Source of the DNA: Viridibacterium sediminicola | GTDB lineage: Bacteria; Pseudomonadota; Gammaproteobacteria; Burkholderiales; Rhodocyclaceae | Length of the DNA: 64,000 nt | Reading direction: 5' to 3' | Assembly: GCF_039631295.1 (NCBI RefSeq) | Contig: NZ_JBDIVE010000011.1 | Span: forward strand, 62,001-126,000 | Shown: positions 24,774 through 33,447 of the stretch, in pieces | How the letters are laid out: each line of letters begins with the position of its first letter | Position numbering within the stretch: the first letter of the stretch is position 1 | Notes under the pieces: model-generated | What the model saw: only the letters and a program-made list of their open reading frames with translations | Database searches by the model: none | What the model was told of the DNA's origin: nothing | Made by a program: the position numbers and the translations under genes

Positions 24774-26477
24774 ATGTCACAACTCACCAGCCGCCTTACC
24801 GCCACCGAGCAGCATCATGCGCTGCTTGAAGATGAACTGCGCCAGTTGCCCTTGCCCGTGGTGTCCGCCTTCGGTACGGGTTCGCAGGCGGTCAGTTTCG
24901 AGCCGACCGGCGAGGTGCTGAGCACGGCGGATGCCGGGCGGATTGGCGAGATCTTCCCGCAGACTTCGGCCCTCAACGCCGGCGCGGTGCTGCGTGGTAC
25001 GGCGCCGCTGGCCAAGCGCCCGAGCGGCAAGCGCGTGGCGGTGCTGTTCTCGGGCGGCCCGGCGCCGGGTGGTCACAATGTGGTGGTCGGCCTCAAGCAG
25101 ATGCTCGGCGACGACAATCTGCTGCTGGGCGTGCGCGGCGGCCCCAAGGGCTTGCTCAATGGTCGTCTGGAGCCGGTGACGGATGCCGACATCGCGCTGA
25201 TCCGCAACAGCGGCGGCTTTGATTACCTCGGCACGGATCGCACCAAGATCAAGACTGCCGAACAATTCGCCCAGGTGCGCGCGGTCTGCGTGGCGCAAGC
25301 GCTGGACGCCATCGTGATCATCGGTGGCGACGATTCGAACACCAATGCCGCCGTGCTGGCCGAAGAGCTGTTCGCTGGCGTGCATGCCGACGGCCGTGGC
25401 GTGCAGGTGATTGGCGTGCCGAAGACCATTGACGGCGATCTGCAGATCCGCGATCTGCTGCCGATCTCCTTCGGCTTCGACACCGCCACCCGCGTGTATG
25501 CCGAGCTGGTCGGCAATATCCTGCAGGACTCGCGTTCCTCGCTCAAATACTGGCACTTCATCAAGCTGATGGGCCGTGCCGCTTCGCATGTGACCCTGGA
25601 AGTGGCGCTGCAGGCCAAGCCGGCGATCACCCTGATCTCCGAAGAGATCGCCGCCCGCAAGCTGTCGCTGGCGCAGATCATCGAGCAGATTGCGCAGACC
25701 GTGGCCGGCCGCGCCGCCAAGGGCATCCACCACGGCGTGCTGCTGGTGCCCGAAGGCCTGATCGAGTTCGTGCCCGAGGTGAAGGCGCTGATCGACGAGC
25801 TCAACGAAGTGCTGGCGCATCACGGTGAGGCCTTTGCCGCGCTGGATGCCGAGGGCAAGCGCGGCTTCGTCGCCGGCAAGCTGGCTGCGGCCGCAGCCAG
25901 CCTGTTCGCCAGCCTGCCGGTGTATATCCAGGACATGCTGTTGGCCGAGCGCGATTCGCACGGCAATCTGCAGCTCTCGCTGATCCCCACCGAGCAGCTG
26001 CTGGTCGACATGACCAAGCGCCGCTTGAAGGAAATCGACCCGAAGATTCCCTTCGCGACGCAGAGCCACTTCTTCGGTTACGAAGGCCGCTGCGGCGCGC
26101 CGACCCTGTTCGATGCGGCGTACACGCTCAACCTCGGCCTCACCGCTGGCGCGCTGATCCTTGCCGGCAAGACCGGCTACATGGCCAGCATCAGCAAGAT
26201 CTTCGAAGGCGGCGAGCCGCTGGCGATTCCGCTGGCCGCGCTGCTGACCGTCGAACGCCGCCATGGTTCGGAAGCGGTGGTGATCGAGAAGGCGCTGGTC
26301 GATATCGACGCGCCGGCGATGCAGTACTTCGTCAGCCGCCGCGAAGCCTGGGCGCAGTCCGATCTGTTCGCCTCGCCGGGGCCGCGTCAGTTCTGGGGGC
26401 CGGTGGCGCGTCAGGTACCGCTGTCGGTCGCGCTCAATCGCAAGGCGGACGGGCTGCTGTTCAGCTTCGGCAAGTAA
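24774..26477 (+). CDS. pfp: Pyrophosphate-dependent 6-phosphofructokinase (long form)
   Basis: 567 residues, matching the long PFP type related to plant PFP-beta. The phosphate-binding start is FSGGPAPGGHNVVVGL. GGDDSNTNAA near residue 184 carries the GGDD signature of PPi-dependent rather than ATP-dependent enzymes, and PKTIDGDL near 219 is the catalytic segment. It interconverts fructose-6-phosphate and fructose-1,6-bisphosphate reversibly, so it serves both glycolysis and gluconeogenesis. It stands alone and ends in a strong terminator. Confidence 0.96.
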   Translation: MSQLTSRLTATEQHHALLEDELRQLPLPVVSAFGTGSQAVSFEPTGEVLSTADAGRIGEIFPQTSALNAGAVLRGTAPLAKRPSGKRVAVLFSGGPAPGGHNVVVGLKQMLGDDNLLLGVRGGPKGLLNGRLEPVTDADIALIRNSGGFDYLGTDRTKIKTAEQFAQVRAVCVAQALDAIVIIGGDDSNTNAAVLAEELFAGVHADGRGVQVIGVPKTIDGDLQIRDLLPISFGFDTATRVYAELVGNILQDSRSSLKYWHFIKLMGRAASHVTLEVALQAKPAITLISEEIAARKLSLAQIIEQIAQTVAGRAAKGIHHGVLLVPEGLIEFVPEVKALIDELNEVLAHHGEAFAALDAEGKRGFVAGKLAAAAASLFASLPVYIQDMLLAERDSHGNLQLSLIPTEQLLVDMTKRRLKEIDPKIPFATQSHFFGYEGRCGAPTLFDAAYTLNLGLTAGALILAGKTGYMASISKIFEGGEPLAIPLAALLTVERRHGSEAVVIEKALVDIDAPAMQYFVSRREAWAQSDLFASPGPRQFWGPVARQVPLSVALNRKADGLLFSFGK

Positions 26478-26517
26478 ACCTTGTTTGCGCGGCGCTCCCG
26501 CAGGGCGCCCTGAATGC

Positions 26518-26558
26518 AAAAAGGCGGATGGGGCACGTGTCCCCATCCGCCTTTTTTA
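26518..26558. terminator. Bidirectional rho-independent terminator
   Basis: A perfect 11-bp stem, GGCGGATGGGG (26523-26533) with CCCCATCCGCC (26541-26551), is flanked by A5 on the left and T6 on the right. It can therefore end transcripts from both sides. It lies between the convergent pfp gene and the pectate-lyase-like gene. Confidence 0.93.
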
Positions 26559-26577
26559 GTTGATGACTTCAGGCCGT

Positions 26578-27423
26578 TCAGTACAGCTCGATGCTGGAGC
26601 TGGAGCTGGAACTGGAGCTTGCCACCGAGCTCGAAGAGCTCGAAGCGCAGTGTTCCTTTCCCTTGCTCGAAAGGCTGGAGCTGGAGCGGCTGGAACTGCT
26701 TGAGCTGCTCTTGCAGTCCTGCACGGAGTTGGACCACGAGCTGCAGTTGCGGAACACATTGCCCGAGCCGTCCTTGACCGAGTGCTTGCCGCCACTGCTG
26801 GCGCTGCTGCTGCAAGGCGTTTCGGTGCTGATGTCCTTGTAGTTGTGATGCTGCGAGCAATCTTCGATCAGGTTCTTCTTGCCGTTCTTGATGCGAACGG
26901 CCGAGCCCTTGACGTTGTGGATGTCCAGGTTTTGCAACACGTTCGACTGACCGCTGATGCTCACGCCGCAATCTTCGCTGCTGACCGAGCTGGTCTTGTG
27001 TGCGCCCTTGATCTCGATGCCCTTCAGATAGACCCAGCTGGCGCTGATGTCGATACCGACGACCTTGCAGTTCGCCGAGACCTGGCTGAAGTCAAACACC
27101 GGTTTCTCGTTTTCGTATGCCCAGTAGCGGATCGGCTGGTCGGCCGTGCCGCTCTTACTCAGGGAAATCACGGCGACCGTGTCGCTGGTGCTGGTACAGC
27201 TGCGCAGGGTGTTGGTGAAGCTGTAGGTACCGCCACGCAGATAGACGGTGTCGCCGGCGGCGACGTCTTGCTGAGCGCGGGCGAGGCTCTTCCAGGGCGC
27301 GGCAAGGGTGCCGGCGGCCGTGTCACTGCCACTGGGTGACACAAAGAAAACTTTGGCATGGGTGGCTAGAGGCAGCACACAGAGCAGCGCTGTGCCAAGC
27401 AGCTTGCTGAAAAGGGTGTTCAT
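26578..27423 (-). CDS. Secreted pectate-lyase-like (PL9) beta-helix protein with polyserine tail
   Basis: 281 residues with a signal peptide ending ATHAK. The mature N-terminus VFFVSPSGSDTAAGTLAAPW and AGDTVYLRGGTYSF are typical of PL9/DUF1565 right-handed beta-helices. The helix coils run to about residue 235 (NLIEDCSQHHNY, GNVFRNCSSWSNS). In PL9 enzymes the last segment continues into an Asp-rich calcium-binding NSDDGWD. Here it reads NSVQDC and is followed only by two long serine runs and IELY. The enzyme half beyond this point is missing, so activity is doubtful. Polyserine linkers normally join domains of polysaccharide-degrading proteins, so this may be a truncated one. A substrate of the type II secretion system is possible. 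Confidence 0.7.
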   Translation of the reverse strand: MNTLFSKLLGTALLCVLPLATHAKVFFVSPSGSDTAAGTLAAPWKSLARAQQDVAAGDTVYLRGGTYSFTNTLRSCTSTSDTVAVISLSKSGTADQPIRYWAYENEKPVFDFSQVSANCKVVGIDISASWVYLKGIEIKGAHKTSSVSSEDCGVSISGQSNVLQNLDIHNVKGSAVRIKNGKKNLIEDCSQHHNYKDISTETPCSSSASSGGKHSVKDGSGNVFRNCSSWSNSVQDCKSSSSSSSRSSSSLSSKGKEHCASSSSSSVASSSSSSSSSIELY

Positions 27424-27574
27424 CGACGTTCTCCCTGTTTGTAAAATTACGTTAAATTATTAATTAAAAAAGGATATTCAATAGTTATTGTAAATTAAAG
27501 ATGCCGCCAGGTTAATAAATATCAAAGCGGGTGTGACATTTGTCTGCAGTGCAGAACGCTGCCAGATATGTGTT

Positions 27575-28687
27575 TCAGCTTTGCTTTCGCATGCGCCGAT
27601 GCTGCCAGAGCAGGGCGGCGAGCAGCACCGCTGCACCGATCAGAATGCCCAGCACCGCAATGAACCAGCCATTGGCGTGCTCAAGCAGAGGCATCTGGTG
27701 GAAATTCATGCCGAAGAAGCCGGTGATCACCGTCGCCGGCGCAAACAGCGTGGTGACGATGGTCAGCACGCGTACCTCGGCATTGAGCCGGTTGCTGACG
27801 CTGGAGAGGTGGATGTCGAGCAGGTCGCCGATCTGGTCGCGCAGCGCGTCGAGCTGGTCGATGATCTGCACACAGTGCTCATAGACATCGCGGAAGTAGG
27901 GCAGGCTCTCTGCCTGGATCAGGCCGGCGCTGTTGCGCAGCACGCCGCTGAGCACCTCGCGGATCGGCCAGATGCTGTGGCGCAGCTCGTACATCTCGCG
28001 CTTGAGGTGGTTGATCTCTTCGACCGCGCGCCGTGGCGGGTCGGCGATCAGGCGGTCTTCAAGCTGTTCCACGTCCTCGGCCAGCTCTTCGGCAACGAGA
28101 AAATAGCGATCCACGATGCTGTCGACCAGCGCGTGCAGCAGGCTGTCCGCGCCGTGCCGGCGCAGCAGGCTGCCGTGTTTGCGCAGCCGCTCGCGGATGC
28201 TGTCGAAGAGCCCGGTCGGCCGCTCCTGGAAGCTCAGCACGAAGTCCGGGCCGAGCACCAGGCTGATCTGTTCGCCCTGGCAGTCGCGCTGGCTGCGGTC
28301 ATAGGCGAAGGACTTGAGCACCAGGAAGATGTAGTCGCCGTAGTCTTCGAGCTTGGGACGGTGATGGGTGTTGAGGATGTCTTCGAGCACCAGCGGGTGC
28401 AGATTGAAGCGCTGGCCGATCTCCTGCATCACGCTGGCTTCGTGCAGGCCATGCACATTGAGCCAGTACAGGCCATGCTGCTTCTCGTAGCGGCGCGATT
28501 CTTCCAGCGAGGAGAAGCTCAGCTCGATCAGGTTGTTGGCATCGTAGTCGAACAGGGTGATGGCGGCGCGGCGCACCTTGACCTCGCCAATATGCAGCAG
28601 GCTGCCCGGCGGGGTGTCGATCTTGTGGGCGCGCGCGCTGCTGGTGTCGCGTACTGTGCTGGCGGGGTCTGGCGTGGCGGTGGGCAC
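27575..28687 (-). CDS. corA: CorA-family divalent cation transporter
   Basis: About 370 residues from a GTG at 28687 preceded by AAGG eight bases away. The frame stays open to 28798, but that extension runs across the pntB terminator, so the later start is preferred. Features are the long cytoplasmic domain (LEDILNTHHRPKLEDYGDYI), the FFGMNF signature (GMN loop) and two C-terminal membrane helices. It transports Mg2+, Co2+ or Ni2+ by gated diffusion. It is downstream of pntB on the same strand but separated by a terminator. Confidence 0.93.
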   Translation of the reverse strand: MPTATPDPASTVRDTSSARAHKIDTPPGSLLHIGEVKVRRAAITLFDYDANNLIELSFSSLEESRRYEKQHGLYWLNVHGLHEASVMQEIGQRFNLHPLVLEDILNTHHRPKLEDYGDYIFLVLKSFAYDRSQRDCQGEQISLVLGPDFVLSFQERPTGLFDSIRERLRKHGSLLRRHGADSLLHALVDSIVDRYFLVAEELAEDVEQLEDRLIADPPRRAVEEINHLKREMYELRHSIWPIREVLSGVLRNSAGLIQAESLPYFRDVYEHCVQIIDQLDALRDQIGDLLDIHLSSVSNRLNAEVRVLTIVTTLFAPATVITGFFGMNFHQMPLLEHANGWFIAVLGILIGAAVLLAALLWQHRRMRKQS

Positions 28688-28772
28688 GTGCTTGGCCTTT
28701 GTGGAGGGTGAGGACAAAGGCTTTGTAGGGTTTTGGCGCCGCGCTGGCAAGTGCGGCGTGCCCCGGTCAACG

Positions 28773-28805
28773 AAAAAGCGGCATGCGCCGTGACGCATGC
28801 CGCTT
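28773..28805 (-). terminator. Rho-independent terminator of the pntAB operon
   Basis: Read leftward: stem AAGCGGCATGCG, a six-base loop, CGCATGCCGCTT, then further T residues (TTTTT across the stem end and tail). It starts 25 bp after the pntB stop. Confidence 0.88.
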
Positions 28806-28829
28806 GCTGGGGGCGTGAAGCGGAGGCGC

Positions 28830-30248
28830 TCAGGCCTTCAGCGCAATCAGCACCTCGTCGAGCATCTTCTTGGCGTCGCCGAACAACATACGGTTGTTGT
28901 CCTTGTAGAACAGCGGATTGTCGACGCCGGCGTAGCCAGAGGCCATGCTGCGCTTCATGACGATCGAGGTCTTGGCCTTCCAGACTTCGAGCACCGGCAT
29001 GCCGGCAATCGGGCTCGCCGGGTCTTCCTGGGCGGCCGGATTGACGATGTCGTTGGCACCGATGACCATCGCCACATCGGTGTCGGGGAAGTCCTCGTTG
29101 AGCTCGTCCATCTCGAACACGATGTCGTACGGCACCTTGGCTTCGGCCAGCAGCACGTTCATGTGGCCAGGCATGCGACCGGCCACCGGGTGGATGCCGA
29201 AGCGCACATTGACGCCTTTTTCGCGCAGCAAGCTGGTGATCTCGTAGACGATGTGCTGGGCTTGGGCAACCGCCATGCCGTAGCCCGGAACGATGATCAC
29301 GTTCTTCGCTTCGCGCAGCAGCTCGGCGGTTTCCGCCGCCAGGATCGGATTCACTTCACCCGCGGGTTCGACACTGCCGGCCGCAGGCTTGGGCGCCGGT
29401 GTGCCACCGTCGGAACCGAAGCCGCCGGCGATCACGCTCAAGAAGTTGCGGTTCATCGCCGCGCACATGATGTACGAGAGGATCGCACCCGAGGAACCGA
29501 CCAAGGCGCCGATGACGATCAGCAGGTCGTTGGAGAGCATGAAGCCGGTGGCTGCAGCCGCCCAGCCCGAGTAGCTGTTGAGCATCGACACCACCACCGG
29601 CATGTCGGCACCGCCGATGGCCATCACCATGTGCACGCCGAACAGCAGCGAGATCACGGTCATCACGATCAGCGGCAGCATGCCTTCAGCGACGGTTTCG
29701 GCGTGCAGGAACTGGGCGCCGAAATAGATCACCACCAGCAGGCCGATCAGGTTGATGAAGTGGCGGCCCGGCAGCAGCAGCGGCTTGCCGCCGATCTTGC
29801 CGGAGAGCTTGCAGAAGGCGATCACCGAACCGGAGAAAGTGACGGCGCCGATGAGGATGCCGACGTAGATCTCGACTTCATGAATCAGCTTTTCCGCGCC
29901 GCTCATGGCGATCGAGGTGTCGATATAGCTGGCGAAACCGACCAGACAGGCGGCCAGACCGACCATGCTGTGCATCAGCGCGACCAGCTCGGGCATTTGG
30001 GTCATCTTGACGACGCGGGCGGCATACAAGCCGATACCGCCACCGACGACCATCGCACCGATGATCCAGGGCAGGCCGGCAGCACTGACGCGCGGGCCGA
30101 ACACGGTGGCCAGCACGGCGATGGTCATGCCGAGGACGCCGTAGAAGTTACCGCGACGTGCGGTTTCCTGATTGGACAGCCCACCCAGGCAGAGGATGAA
30201 CAGGATGCTTGCTCCGAGGTAGGAGACCGTAGCCAAACTTGCAGACAT
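28830..30248 (-). CDS. pntB: NAD(P) transhydrogenase subunit beta
   Basis: 472 residues. The N-terminal part has about nine membrane helices (proton channel). The C-terminal NADP(H)-binding domain III shows VPGYGMAVAQAQHIVYE, GIHPVAGRMPGHMNVLLAEA and VIGANDIVNPAAQEDP. With PntA it couples proton entry to NADPH formation from NADH. It starts 13 bp after the pntA stop and ends shortly before a strong terminator, so the two form an operon. Confidence 0.97.
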   Translation of the reverse strand: MSASLATVSYLGASILFILCLGGLSNQETARRGNFYGVLGMTIAVLATVFGPRVSAAGLPWIIGAMVVGGGIGLYAARVVKMTQMPELVALMHSMVGLAACLVGFASYIDTSIAMSGAEKLIHEVEIYVGILIGAVTFSGSVIAFCKLSGKIGGKPLLLPGRHFINLIGLLVVIYFGAQFLHAETVAEGMLPLIVMTVISLLFGVHMVMAIGGADMPVVVSMLNSYSGWAAAATGFMLSNDLLIVIGALVGSSGAILSYIMCAAMNRNFLSVIAGGFGSDGGTPAPKPAAGSVEPAGEVNPILAAETAELLREAKNVIIVPGYGMAVAQAQHIVYEITSLLREKGVNVRFGIHPVAGRMPGHMNVLLAEAKVPYDIVFEMDELNEDFPDTDVAMVIGANDIVNPAAQEDPASPIAGMPVLEVWKAKTSIVMKRSMASGYAGVDNPLFYKDNNRMLFGDAKKMLDEVLIALKA

Positions 30249-30261
30249 TCTTCAATTCTCC

Positions 30262-31848
30262 TTATTTGCGGAACATGGCCAGCATGCGCTGGGTGACAGC
30301 AAAGCCGCCGAACATATTGATGGTGGCGAGCACGATGGCACCGATGGCCAGCCAGCGGATCACTTCATCCGGGCGCGCAATGCCGCCGGCGAGCGGCGGT
30401 GCGATCTGCACCAGGGCGCCGATGGCGATGATGCTGCTGACCGCATTGGTCACGCTCATCAGCGGCGTGTGCAGCGCCGGTTTGACGTTCCACACCACCA
30501 TGTAGCCGACAAAGCAGGCCAGCACGAAGACCGTGAAGTGGCCGAGGAAGGCGACCGGCGCGTAGGCACCGATCAAGCCGAACAGCGCTGCGGCGACGAG
30601 GAACAGGATGGCAATCTTCTGCGCCGCAATCGGCTCGCTCGGCGCGCCGTGGGCGGCGGCTTTCTTCGGCGCGACAACGGCCGCAGCCGGCTTGGCGGCG
30701 GGCGCCGGCGGCAGCTTGGGGGCGGGCGCCGGCCAGGTGATCTCGCCGTCCTTGATCACGGTGAGGCCACGGATCGCGTCATCTTCAAAATTGACGTTGA
30801 TCTGGCCATCCTTGGTCTTGCACAGCTCTTCGCTGAGACGGAACAGATTGGTCGCGTAGAGCGTCGAGGACTGGCGCGACAGGCGGCTGACCAGATCGGT
30901 GTAGCCGATGATGGTGACGCCATGGCGCACCACGGCTTCGCCCGGCACGGTGAGCTCGCAGTTGCCGCCTTGTTCGGCGGCCATGTCGACGATCACGCTG
31001 CCCGGCTTCATCGACTTGACCATCTCGGCGGTGATCAGCTTGGGCGCCGGCTTGCCCGGAATCAGCGCGGTGGTGATGATGATGTCGACTTCGCGCGCCT
31101 GCTTGGCGTACATCTCGCGCTGCGCTTGCTGGAAGCCTTCGGACATCACCTTGGCGTAGCCGCCGCCGCCCGAGCCTTCTTCTTCGTAATCGACCTTGAC
31201 GAATTCACCGCCCAACGATTTGACCTGGTCGGCCACTTCGGCACGCGTGTCATTGGCGCGCACCACGGCGCCCAGACCGGCTGCGGTACCGATGGCGGCC
31301 AGACCAGCAACGCCGGCACCGGCGATGAAGACTTTGGCCGGCGGCACCTTGCCGGCCGCAGTGATCTGACCATTGAAGAAGCGGCCAAAACCATTGGCGG
31401 CTTCGATCACGGCGCGATAGCCGGCGACGCCGGCTTGCGAGGTCAGCGCGTCCATCTTCTGCGCGCGGCTGAGCTGGCGCGGCAGCGCGTCGATGGCCAG
31501 CACGGTGACTTTCTTGGCGGCCAGCTTCTGCAGCAGTTCGGGGTTTTGTGCCGGCCAGATGAAGGACACCAGGGTGCTACCTTCACGCAGCTGGGCGACT
31601 TCTTCATCGTTCGGTGCGCGCACCTTGAAGATGATGTCGGCGCCCGCCCACAACTGGGCAGCGCTATCCGCGATCTGCGCACCGGCCGCGCGGTAAGCGT
31701 CGTCGTCGAGGTCGGCGAGGGCGCCGGCACCGCTTTCGACGAGGACGCCGAAACCGAGCTTGATCAGCTTTTCGACGACCTCGGGGACGGTCGCCACACG
31801 TTTCTCACCGACAAAGACTTCTCGTGGCACTCCAACAATCAGTGACAT
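30262..31848 (-). CDS. pntA: NAD(P) transhydrogenase subunit alpha
   Basis: 528 residues. The NAD(H)-binding domain I opens with GVPREVFVGEKRVATVPEVV and carries VFIAGAGVAGLAAIGTAAGL and the dimer segment around RQSSTLYATNLFRLSEEL. A Pro/Ala-rich linker near residues 385-410 joins it to about four C-terminal membrane helices, so this is the undivided enterobacterial-type PntA rather than the split PntAA/PntAB form. First gene of the pntAB operon. Confidence 0.97.
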   Translation of the reverse strand: MSLIVGVPREVFVGEKRVATVPEVVEKLIKLGFGVLVESGAGALADLDDDAYRAAGAQIADSAAQLWAGADIIFKVRAPNDEEVAQLREGSTLVSFIWPAQNPELLQKLAAKKVTVLAIDALPRQLSRAQKMDALTSQAGVAGYRAVIEAANGFGRFFNGQITAAGKVPPAKVFIAGAGVAGLAAIGTAAGLGAVVRANDTRAEVADQVKSLGGEFVKVDYEEEGSGGGGYAKVMSEGFQQAQREMYAKQAREVDIIITTALIPGKPAPKLITAEMVKSMKPGSVIVDMAAEQGGNCELTVPGEAVVRHGVTIIGYTDLVSRLSRQSSTLYATNLFRLSEELCKTKDGQINVNFEDDAIRGLTVIKDGEITWPAPAPKLPPAPAAKPAAAVVAPKKAAAHGAPSEPIAAQKIAILFLVAAALFGLIGAYAPVAFLGHFTVFVLACFVGYMVVWNVKPALHTPLMSVTNAVSSIIAIGALVQIAPPLAGGIARPDEVIRWLAIGAIVLATINMFGGFAVTQRMLAMFRK

Positions 31849-32184
31849 GCCTAGTTCTCCATTATTAAGGGTCTGCTAAGCATCATCCGCCTTGCTGCGC
31901 AGACGATCCTTGCCAGACCCTTGAGCCAAAAACCACAAACACGACAGCCTGGCGGCCGCTTGCTGCCGCTCTGCGTGTCTTACAACTATCCACGACCATA
32001 CTACAAAGCTAGCGTCGGCACCCGTACACAAGGCAAAACTACCTTGATTGACGGCGAATTCGCAGCGTTCAGCTGCCAGCAGACGCGTCCGGCGATACGT
32101 GCATGCCCGACACGGGGGAGCAGATGAGCACACAGCGTGCCAGCTATTCCTCGCGCCGATTTGATCCAGGGCGAAGCACGGCGC
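31849..32184. other. Intergenic interval upstream of pntA
   Basis: About 336 bp between pntA and the 3' end of gspN, both leftward. It should contain the pntAB promoter and the end of the gsp transcript. Short open frames here lack ribosome sites and codon bias. No repeat, RNA gene or clear terminator was recognised. Confidence 0.5.
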
Positions 32185-32940
32185 TCAGCGTGCCCGCGAA
32201 TTGAAATTGAGGAGCATCTTGCCCGGCGTGGCGCTGCGCTGTACCCAGCGTCCGGCAACCGCAGGCAGACGGCCGACGAAGGCTGGATCGCCTTCCACCG
32301 TCCCTTGCAGCTGGACTTCTTGTGGCGAGATGCGGCCACTGCCATTGAGCAGCACTTCGCCATTGAGGGTGTCCAGACGCAGCTGGATGTCGGCGCCCTG
32401 GCCTTCGACGGCGAGGTGGTAATTGCCGAACTGGCGGCCGGGGAACAGGTCGGACGCCGCACCGCGCCAGAACAGCTCGGCATGTCCATTGCAGAGGCGG
32501 CGCCAGTTGCACTGCCAGCGTTCGATATTGAGGCTGAAGTCGCCACGCCAGCCGGCGCGCGCGAGGGTGTTGGGAATCTGGTCGAGCACCGCACGCACCG
32601 GCAGCTGGATCGCCACGCTATTGGCGGCCACCCCCGTCGGCGAGGCCGACAGCGCGAAAGCCGGCAGGCCGGCGACCGACATCGACCAGCTGACGCGGGC
32701 GCGCAGCAGGTCCAGCGGCAGCCAGCGCCAGCGGATCGGGGTGAGCGGAATGCGCGCGCCGTCTTCCGGGTCGCGCACGGCCAGGCGCGCCTCGCCATGC
32801 CACAGGCTGCCCTGTGCATCGATCAGCGCCAGCTGATCGTGGCTGAGGCGGCGCAGGCTCTCGTCCCACACGGTGGCCGGTGCACGCACGATGATCGCGG
32901 CCACGAGCAGGGCGAGAAACAGCAAGCCTTGTTTGAGCAT
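32185..32940 (-). CDS. gspN: Type II secretion system protein N
   Basis: 251 residues with one N-terminal membrane anchor (GLLFLALLVAAIIVRAPATV) and a periplasmic domain of the GspN family (DAQGSLWHGEARLAV; LTPIRWRWLPLDLL). Last gene of the gsp operon, nine bases after gspM. GspN is an accessory part of the inner-membrane platform, and many systems lack it. Confidence 0.88.
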   Translation of the reverse strand: MLKQGLLFLALLVAAIIVRAPATVWDESLRRLSHDQLALIDAQGSLWHGEARLAVRDPEDGARIPLTPIRWRWLPLDLLRARVSWSMSVAGLPAFALSASPTGVAANSVAIQLPVRAVLDQIPNTLARAGWRGDFSLNIERWQCNWRRLCNGHAELFWRGAASDLFPGRQFGNYHLAVEGQGADIQLRLDTLNGEVLLNGSGRISPQEVQLQGTVEGDPAFVGRLPAVAGRWVQRSATPGKMLLNFNSRAR

Positions 32941-32949
32941 CCTGCGCGC

Positions 32950-33447
32950 TCAGGCCGCCGGCATCAGCCGCACTTCGACCGTGACCCCGCCGCTGCCCTG
33001 GCTGACATCCAGATAGACCACGCGCAGGCCATTGTTGCGCTGGGTGTCGGCCAGCCAAGGGATGAAGCTGTCGAAGGCAATGCCCTTGCCCTGAGCGATC
33101 AGCTGGTTGCCGTCGCTGCGCACCAGCAGCGCAAAGCCGCGCGCGGTCGCGCTGCTTTGCACGCTGCCCAGCAATTGCGGCAGATCGCTGATCGGCGGCG
33201 CCGGCAGATTGCGCAAGCGCGCCAGCTCGGCCGCTTCAGTCTGCATGCGTGCGAGCTGCGCCTCGGTGCGCGGCAGGGCGACATCGAGCTGCTGACGGGT
33301 ACGCGACTGCCAGTCATGCAGCAGCCACAGCAGGGTCAGCGCCAGCAAGATACTGCCGATCAGCAGGATGCGCCGCTCGCGCGCGCTCAGACGGGCCAGC
33401 AGGCTGCGCAGTTGTTGCAGCGGGTGCAGGGTTTGAGGGCTTTTCAT
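32950..33447 (-). CDS. gspM: Type II secretion system protein M
   Basis: 165 residues: a short cytoplasmic start, one membrane helix (ILLIGSILLALTLLWLLHD), a coiled-coil segment, and a small ferredoxin-like periplasmic domain. GspM partners GspL in the inner-membrane platform. Its start overlaps the gspL stop by four bases. Confidence 0.9.
   Translation of the reverse strand: MKSPQTLHPLQQLRSLLARLSARERRILLIGSILLALTLLWLLHDWQSRTRQQLDVALPRTEAQLARMQTEAAELARLRNLPAPPISDLPQLLGSVQSSATARGFALLVRSDGNQLIAQGKGIAFDSFIPWLADTQRNNGLRVVYLDVSQGSGGVTVEVRLMPAA

Noticed and set aside
24777..26546. A 589-codon open frame on the minus strand
   Set aside because: Antisense shadow of pfp; it also reads through the bidirectional terminator.
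28797..30296. A 499-codon plus-strand open frame rich in His, Asp and Gln
   Set aside because: Antisense to pntB; composition is that of a shadow frame.
31876..32133. Small open frames on both strands upstream of pntA
   Set aside because: No ribosome-binding site, no codon bias and no family resemblance.
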